A DNA stretch of 10,825 nucleotides from Methanobacteriota archaeon (GTDB lineage Archaea; Hydrothermarchaeota; Hydrothermarchaeia; Hydrothermarchaeales; JAADFM01): the NCBI GenBank assembly GCA_013152845.1, contig JAADFM010000047.1, forward strand, positions 1-10,825, read 5' to 3'. Of the stretch, positions 6,568 to 10,825 are shown one piece after another. Each line of letters opens with the position of its first letter. Position 1 is the stretch's first letter. A program made the position numbers and the translations under genes. The notes below the pieces were generated by a model. It ran no database searches and was not told where the DNA came from. It saw only the letters and a list, made by a program, of their open reading frames with translations.

Positions 6568-7740
6568 TCACCTCAACAGTTTGGCGAACTCCTCCAGGTC
6601 CCGGTCGGTGCCCCGGTTGAGGACCCCGTCCGTTGTCGCAATCACGGCCTTGCCCGGGTCGGGCTGCCAGAAGTCCATGGTGTCGTCCACCTCGTGGATG
6701 GAGTTGAGTTCCGAGGACAGGTAGAAGGTGCCTCCGTCCTCGGAGACGGCCGCTATCAGGGGGCGCAGCTTCTTCCTGTCGGTGTGGCCGATCATCGTCG
6801 GCTTGGGATTGTCAGTGGTAAGGACGATGGAGAAGGGGCCGTTGGCCATGCCCCAGCGGTGGACTATGCGGATGTAGGTGGCCCACCTCTTGAGGGGTTC
6901 GGGCATCCGGTCTATCTCCCTCCAGTAGGGGGGCGCCATGGCCATGGTGGCTATCTGGAAGGCTATCTCCGGGGGGTAGCGGGTCTTTCTCACGATGTAG
7001 TCGAAGATGTAGATGAGGGGTTCGGTGTCGGTCATGAGGCGGCACTGGTAGCCCAGCTCCTTGAGGTACTCCACGTTGGTCCCGTAGGAGGTGATTTCCC
7101 CGTTGTGGACCACGGCATGACCCACGATGGAGAAGGGGTGGGCCCCGCCCCACCAGCCCGGGGTGTTGGTGGGAAAGCGCGAGTGGAAGGTCCACATGTA
7201 GCCCTTGAGGTCCCTGACCTTGTAGAATTCGGCAATCTCCTCGGCCCAGCCCGAACCCTTGAAGACCGCCATGTCCTTGCCCCCGGACATGCAGAAGGCA
7301 CCGTCGATGCGGGCGTTTATGTGAATCATGATGTCCTTGATGAGCTCGTCCGGGTCCTCTGTTCCCTTCTTGGGGTCCACGAAGAACCTCCATACCATGG
7401 GGTAGTCCTTGAAGACCCCCTTTTTCACATAGACCCGCTGCTCCTCGATGATATCGGTGTGCTCGTGCAGGAGGGATTCCACACCGGCCTTGGCCTGCTC
7501 CCATCCTTCGGGGTGGTCCAGGAGGACCTGGATGCAGTACTGGTCCCGGTACTTGGGGAAGAGCCCGTAGACGGCGAAACCCGCGCCCTGGCCGTTCTCC
7601 CTCTCCCTCATGAGGCATATCATGTCGGTGATTTTCTTGCCGCTGACCTTCTTCTGGTCCATGTTGAACAGCGCAGTGATGCCGCATGCCGAGGGGTTGC
7701 GCCCGCCCGGCGGCCTCTGTGTCAGACACCTAGTCTTCAT
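6568..7740 (-). CDS. gltB: glutamate synthase glutamine amidotransferase subunit (class II, archaeal GltB domain 1)
   Basis: Class II (Ntn-type) glutaminase that frees ammonia from glutamine for the FMN subunit. With the start at the ATG at 7740, the catalytic cysteine is C19 in ACGITALFNM, so an 18-residue N-terminal propeptide must be removed to expose it. Other class II marks: FHSRFPTNTPGWWGGAHPFS, VVHNGEITSYGTNVEYLK (the H-N-G-E substrate loop), LMTDTEPLIYIFDY, ANGPFSIVL and FYLSSELNSIHEVDD. About 390 residues. AGGTGA five bases before the ATG at 7740 supports this start over the GTG at 7749. It overlaps the end of the HdrBC-like gene by 11 bases and is followed after five bases by the FMN subunit, so all are translated as a set. 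Function is firm; processing of the propeptide is from family knowledge. Confidence 0.92.
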   Translation of the reverse strand: MKTRCLTQRPPGGRNPSACGITALFNMDQKKVSGKKITDMICLMRERENGQGAGFAVYGLFPKYRDQYCIQVLLDHPEGWEQAKAGVESLLHEHTDIIEEQRVYVKKGVFKDYPMVWRFFVDPKKGTEDPDELIKDIMIHINARIDGAFCMSGGKDMAVFKGSGWAEEIAEFYKVRDLKGYMWTFHSRFPTNTPGWWGGAHPFSIVGHAVVHNGEITSYGTNVEYLKELGYQCRLMTDTEPLIYIFDYIVRKTRYPPEIAFQIATMAMAPPYWREIDRMPEPLKRWATYIRIVHRWGMANGPFSIVLTTDNPKPTMIGHTDRKKLRPLIAAVSEDGGTFYLSSELNSIHEVDDTMDFWQPDPGKAVIATTDGVLNRGTDRDLEEFAKLLR

Positions 7741-9070
7741 CGCCGTCACCTTTGTCCTTCTCTATCTTTTCAACGATTTCCTTTATGGCCTCGGCATCCA
7801 CCTCCGGGGCGGGGTCGATGCCCATCTTCTTGCGGATGCCTATCTTCTTGGGCATGGCGTAGCCGGTGGCCTTGAGGGTCCTGAGCTTGTCGGCGATGGC
7901 CCGGGGCGGGTGGTCCATCTCTTTTAGGGCCAGCTCCCGCAGGCGGGCGAAGAGCTCGATGAGGGATGAATTTGAGGGGCAGTTGTCCTCGCAGTGGCCG
8001 CACTGGAGGCAGAGCCATATCTCCCTGCCCCGGATGACCTCGTGGTACCTGCCGGCCCTGAGCTTATCCACGACTTCCAGGGGGTCGAAGGGGTCTTCCG
8101 AGTCCCTGGTCTTCACCGCCATGGTGCACTCCTTGGAGCAGGCCCCGCAGTGGTTCTCCAGGAGGAGGGGGTTGATGTTCTTCCTCACCAGCTCAATCTC
8201 CGAGGGCTCCTCTCCGAGCTTTTCCAGGACCGGGGAGACGTCGGTCATGTGGCCCTGGAAGAATATCTCCTCGGGGGGCACACCCATGGCCAGGAGGAGG
8301 AGCTCACTCAGGTGTATCACCGGCAGGTTCTGGCCTTTGAGGGCCGGCGGCGGGATGTCGAAGCGCATGAAGCAGGCCGGGCAGGCGGTGACGATGCAGT
8401 CTGCCTGGGAGGAGCGCACCCCATCGAACTTGTCGGCCAGGAGGGCGTTGGATGTCTTCATGTCGAAGGCGATGATGGAGACCCCGCAGCAGTCCAGTTT
8501 GGTCGGGTAGTCCACGGACTCGCAGCCGCAGGCTTCGACCAGGGCGTCCATCGAGGAGGGGTCCTTGGGGTTGTCCCCGGGCACGGCCTCCTCGGGGTAG
8601 AGGGCGTGGCAGCCGTAGTGGACGGCCACTTTGAGGCCCAGGGGGCGGGTTATCTGCTCCTTTATGGCCGGAAGTTTTGCGTGCAGGAGCGCCAGGATGT
8701 GGGTGAGAGTGAGCCGGCCGTCGTAGCCTGCGCCTTCGGGCAGGTACCGGTTGGCCTCCTCCCTGGTGTTGGGGTCCCGCAGCTTCTTGTTGGCGCCGTT
8801 GAGGACGTTGTAGCAGCCGTTGCAGGCAACAATCATCTCCTCGCCCAGGGACCTGGCCAGGGCGAGGTTGCGGGCAGAAAGGGCCAGGCCCAGCTCCTCC
8901 CCCTGGGTCTTGAGGTAGACCGGGTCGGGACAGCACCCTGCATCGGGCACGTCAAGGCCCCGGATGCCCAGGTTTTCCAGGACGCGCCGGGTGGAGTCAA
9001 CGAGAAAGGGAAAATTATGGGTGAGGGTGCATCCCCAGAAGACTGGTTGGCTTTTCAGTTTCGCTGACAT
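7730..9070 (-). CDS. HdrB-HdrC-like fused iron-sulfur oxidoreductase
   Basis: A 446-residue soluble protein in two parts. Residues 1-265 hold two CCG (cysteine-rich) domains as in heterodisulfide reductase subunit B: C14, C46-C47 and C83-x2-C86, then C154, C194-C195 and C230-x2-C233; in HdrB these bind noncubane [4Fe-4S] clusters at the disulfide site. Residues 300-370 are HdrC/GlpC-like with C308-x2-C311-x3-C315 and C354-x2-C357-x2-C360-x3-C364-P; the first motif lacks one of the usual four cysteines. A charged helical tail follows (AEAIKEIVEKIEKDKGDGDED). It lacks HdrA, so it is not a standard CoM-CoB reductase. As first gene of the operon, with its end overlapping the glutaminase gene, it may carry electrons to or from glutamate synthase. 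The start ATG at 9070 has GAGGTCA upstream. Fold is confident, partner is inference. Confidence 0.85.
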   Translation of the reverse strand: MSAKLKSQPVFWGCTLTHNFPFLVDSTRRVLENLGIRGLDVPDAGCCPDPVYLKTQGEELGLALSARNLALARSLGEEMIVACNGCYNVLNGANKKLRDPNTREEANRYLPEGAGYDGRLTLTHILALLHAKLPAIKEQITRPLGLKVAVHYGCHALYPEEAVPGDNPKDPSSMDALVEACGCESVDYPTKLDCCGVSIIAFDMKTSNALLADKFDGVRSSQADCIVTACPACFMRFDIPPPALKGQNLPVIHLSELLLLAMGVPPEEIFFQGHMTDVSPVLEKLGEEPSEIELVRKNINPLLLENHCGACSKECTMAVKTRDSEDPFDPLEVVDKLRAGRYHEVIRGREIWLCLQCGHCEDNCPSNSSLIELFARLRELALKEMDHPPRAIADKLRTLKATGYAMPKKIGIRKKMGIDPAPEVDAEAIKEIVEKIEKDKGDGDED

Positions 9071-9136
9071 GTCCTTGACCTCGTGGAGACAGGGCCCAAT
9101 GAGACATTTGAAACCCTGTTAATAAATGTTATTGTG

Positions 9137-9173
9137 GTGCAAAGGATAACAACCCCTGCACTATATATAAAAA
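9137..9173 (-). promoter_or_regulatory. promoter and possible operator of the hdrBC-like/glutamate synthase operon
   Basis: On the minus strand a TTTTTATATATAG box (9161-9173) predicts a start site near 9140 and a leader of about 70 bases before the ATG at 9070. Directly downstream of the box lie GTGCA (9137-9141) and TGCAC (9157-9161), 5-bp inverted arms around a 15-base spacer, and, overlapping them, TGTTAT/ATAACA (9127-9132 and 9146-9151). Either could be a repressor site. A second, weaker A/T box (TTTATTAA, about 9119-9126) could give a shorter leader. The TATA call is reasonable; the operator is weak. Confidence 0.5.
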
Positions 9174-9217
9174 TAGATTTGTGAAATGTTATGATTTTTT
9201 ATGAATTGGGGCGGGGG

Positions 9218-9247
9218 TGATGGACTGCGGGACATAGAAATCCATCA
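9218..9247. repeat. 7-bp inverted repeat (possible hairpin)
   Basis: TGATGGA at 9218-9224 pairs perfectly with TCCATCA at 9241-9247 across a 16-base loop, in the noncoding stretch between the operon promoter and the decayed fragments. No U-run follows, so it is not a clear terminator. It could be a protein site or chance. Confidence 0.25.
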
Positions 9248-9250
9248 TAA

Positions 9251-9474
9251 ATTAAAAATGGACAAATCTATTCAAAAGTAAAATCTTACAAAGTCCTAGA
9301 TGATGTCTCGAGGAGCAAGGCCGTTTTCAGGGAGCCAAAAAAAGGCGAGGTTATCCTCAAAGGAGGAGCTTTTTGAAGATTGATAAAAAAGGTGAGGACA
9401 TGGAAAAGATGCTCAAAGACGCAAAGGCTCGTGGGGTAGGCGCAGGGGGAGTTCCTTTGAGGCAATTTGCTTAG
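9251..9474 (+). pseudogene. coding-like fragment, unrecognised, broken by a frameshift at a T run
   Basis: No function recognised. Two plus-strand frames look protein-like: 9251-9376, including KVLDDVSRSKAVFREPKKGE and VILKGGAF before a TGA, and 9373-9474, LKIDKKGEDMEKMLKDAKAR through GVPLRQFA before a TAG. Adding one T to the T5 run at 9370-9374 joins them smoothly (GGAFLKIDKKGED). No start codon is seen for the first part. The second contains an ATG at 9400 with AAAGGTGAGG just upstream and could be a 24-residue peptide gene, but I think that is coincidence. The fragment lies directly before the helicase remnant and may be an earlier part of the same decayed gene (AKARG and the following turn faintly recall helicase motif V). 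Low certainty. Confidence 0.3.
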
Positions 9475-9699
9475 GTAATGACGAAGGGGGGGAAGAAGTG
9501 GATGATGAACGTCGACTGTTAGATGTTTCTTTAACCAGAGCCCGACATTACTTTTGTAACATATTGTAATTGGAGGACTCATCAACAAATTTATTATGGG
9601 AGAAATTCTAGTGAACGGCACAACTTATTAGAGTTTTTGAGTGGTGGTCCTTATAGACCCGTAGAGGGTAATCGCTTTATTTCTTCTTTACCTTTGTAA
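9462..9699 (+). pseudogene. C-terminal remnant of a UvrD/Rep-like superfamily I helicase
   Basis: Frame one (9462-9566) reads GGEEVDDERRLLDVSLTRARHYF, which matches motif VI of UvrD-family helicases (pattern E-E-E-R-R-L-x-Y-V-A-x-T-R-A), although the usual tyrosine is aspartate. It then meets a TAA at 9567. The neighbouring frame carries on from about 9556 (VTYCNWRTHQQIYYGRNSSE, then LLEFLSGGPYRPVEGNRFIS and SLPL) to the TAA at 9697-9699, giving the usual helicase end where TRA is followed by a strand and a short S-R-F-type tail. A whole helicase needs about 600 residues or more; fewer than 80 remain here, so this is a truncated, frameshifted relic. Identification rests on motif VI alone. Confidence 0.5.
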
Positions 9700-9728
9700 A
9701 TTCTTATTCAAGTGAACACTTTTTTAGA

Positions 9729-9911
9729 TTGGCGGATTTTAAGGATTACTTTTCCCATACCATCGGAAAATTCATTTTTAAATGCTCCGCTGAATTAGAT
9801 GCTAGAACCAAAAATCGGAAGATATTTATGAGTATCTTAGAGTATCCCTCCGATTGCAGTCCTAAAAATCGGATTGGTTGTAAAATGAAGAAGTGGGGTT
9901 TTTTGGAATGA
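9729..9911 (+). CDS. short hypothetical ORF preceding the PIN-GNAT gene
   Basis: Sixty codons from a TTG at 9729, open back to 9672, ending KMKKWGFLE with a TGA at 9909-9911. No family recognised and no SD before the TTG. It is listed because its stop overlaps an ATG at 9908-9910 in an ATGA arrangement, the usual coupling between neighbouring genes, and that ATG is the best start for the PIN-GNAT protein. It may be the tail of a lost upstream gene. A short direct repeat, AAAAATCGGA, occurs twice in it (about 9809 and 9864). It may equally be noncoding. Confidence 0.2.
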   Translation: MADFKDYFSHTIGKFIFKCSAELDARTKNRKIFMSILEYPSDCSPKNRIGCKMKKWGFLE

Positions 9912-10825
9912 AGAAAGCCCTAAATATGCAGGAAGAAGTGGGGGCGGTACTATCCGCATACTGATTGACACCAATATTTTCATTTATCGAGAAGATCATC
10001 ATGCCCTCCCTGAAAATCTACAAAATCTTCTGAAGATCTTAAACAGTTTAAAAGTGCAGACTCTAATTCATCCTAATTCAGTCGAAGAGATTGAGAAAGA
10101 CAGTAATGAGAAACGAAAGGAAATCGCTCTTTCAAAAATTGGTACTTATCAATTATTGGAATCTCCACCTGACCAAAATAAAGACCAAGAATTTCTAGCA
10201 ATTGTTGGTTTACCCTCGAATCCTCATGATGAAATCGACAACGCAATAATATACTCAGTTTATAGAAATGCAGTTGACTTTTTGATAACAGAAGATACAG
10301 GAATCCATAAAAAAGCAGTCAAATTGAATATTAAGGATAGAGTCCTTTCAATAGACGATTCTCTAGCATTCTTCGAGAAAAGCCTCCCAGATGTACGCGT
10401 TGGCCGTCCCCCTGCTTTAAAAGAGGATTTGGTTTATAATTTGGATATCAACGACCCGATTTTTGATACATTAAAAAAGGAATATCCAGATTTTGAAGAA
10501 TGGTTTGCGAAAATCTCAAGAGAGGGCCGAAAGTGTTGGGTTCATCGGCGGGATGATAATTCCATCGGAGCGTTATTAATCCTAAAGCCTGAAAACGAAC
10601 CGATTGATTCAATACCTCCGATTCCTCAAAAAAGCCGACTTAAAATCTGTACTTTGATAGCCACGTTTCTTGGGCGAAAAATAGGGGAGTTATTTATTAG
10701 GTTATCAATAGAATATGCGGTAAAAAATAATTTGTCTGAAATGTATCTAACTCATTTTACAAAACAAGAAGACCGTTTAGTGGATTTGATATCAGAGTAT
10801 GGCTTTAATAAAGTGGCAACAAAAA
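9908..10825 (+). CDS. PIN-domain / GNAT acetyltransferase fusion protein (3' end outside window, frameshift near start)
   Basis: From 9889 to the window edge one frame is open and encodes an N-terminal PIN nuclease domain fused to a GNAT acetyltransferase. Counting from the codon at 9961, PIN acidic sites are D3 (LIDTNIF), E43 (SVEEIEK), D93 (DEIDNAI) and E111/D112 (ITEDTGIHKKA). Then, from about residue 165, IFDTLKKEYPDFEEWFAKI, GALLILKPE and the acetyl-CoA site GRKIGELFIRLSIEYA (motif A), with LISEYGFNKVA near motif B. The frame has no start codon before the PIN domain. An ATG at 9908 (or 9926) in the next frame joins it if one G is added to the G5 run at 9940-9944, giving MQEEVGGGTIRILIDTN. 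PIN-GNAT fusions suggest a toxin- or defence-like enzyme; the substrate is unknown. A/T-rich codons mark it off from the left part of the window. Confidence 0.75.

Noticed and set aside
6694..7875. Long plus-strand ORF (393 codons) opposite the glutaminase gene
   Set aside because: It is the antisense shadow of a clearly conserved gene in G/C-rich DNA, with low-complexity Gly/Val/Asp-rich translation and no family-like motif. The same applies to the long antisense frames at 7994-9067, 5016-5645 and 1177-1806.
9219..9238. Tiny ORF (MDCGT) after GGGGGTG
   Set aside because: Five codons only, inside a possible hairpin; a chance G-rich SD-like run.
9071..9250. NrpR-type operator (GGAA-N6-TTCC) in front of the glutamate synthase operon
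   Set aside because: Looked for because NrpR controls nitrogen genes in methanogens; no such pair is present.
9400..9474. 24-residue peptide gene with an apparently strong SD
   Set aside because: The reading continues naturally upstream of its ATG (LKIDKKGED), so it is more likely part of a broken longer gene.
9286..9621. Minus-strand ORF of 111 codons
   Set aside because: No recognisable motif, and it lies opposite the better supported helicase-like plus-strand reading.
1..10825. tRNA, rRNA, CRISPR array or replication origin
   Set aside because: No cloverleaf-type or rRNA-like sequence and no regularly spaced repeats seen; the only long repeat is the 32-bp pair around the toxin-antitoxin genes.

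Overview
The window looks archaeal. Evidence: a glutamate synthase split into separate amidotransferase, ferredoxin-FMN and GXGXG genes (the archaeal form), a HdrB/HdrC-like iron-sulfur protein, an AF2212-type (DUF104) antitoxin, A/T-rich TATA boxes upstream of several genes, and GGTGA-type Shine-Dalgarno (SD) sites. Most genes are G/C-rich. Two stretches, about 3475-4170 and especially about 9100-10825, are visibly A/T-richer and look acquired. The exact lineage cannot be told from the sequence; a euryarchaeote-type archaeon, possibly related to methanogens, is my best guess.

Layout. 3-260 (+) is the C-terminal end of a membrane-anchored surface-type protein cut by the window edge. 262-2496 (-) is a two-gene potassium-channel unit: a TVGYGD pore with an RCK (TrkA) domain and an unusual extra membrane block, then an overlapping second RCK protein. 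Facing away from it are a small PAS protein (2554-2895, +) and a PEBP/YbhB-like protein (start uncertain, ends 3431, +). At 3437-4216 a DUF104 antitoxin/PIN toxin pair lies between two perfect 32-bp direct repeats. Both repeats are copies of the last codons of the neighbouring glutamate synthase gene, so the pair looks like a cassette that entered the 3' end of that gene and rebuilt its end. 4181-9070 (-) is a tightly packed operon read right to left: HdrB-HdrC-like fusion, glutamine amidotransferase, ferredoxin/FMN glutamate synthase, GXGXG subunit. There is no NADPH-type GltD, so the HdrBC-like protein is an attractive candidate electron partner for a ferredoxin-linked GOGAT. From about 9100 the composition changes: promoter region, decayed fragments including the C-terminal end of a UvrD-like helicase, and a PIN-GNAT fusion protein that runs off the right edge.

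Several genes (channel, GXGXG subunit, PIN-GNAT, probably the PEBP gene, and the helicase remnant) are each broken by what looks like a single-base indel, mostly at short G/C runs. This points to sequence or assembly error in at least some cases, though real decay is likely for the helicase remnant. Apart from the decayed block 9251-9911, no intergenic stretch over 300 bases lacks an assigned feature, and I see no tRNA, rRNA or CRISPR array.
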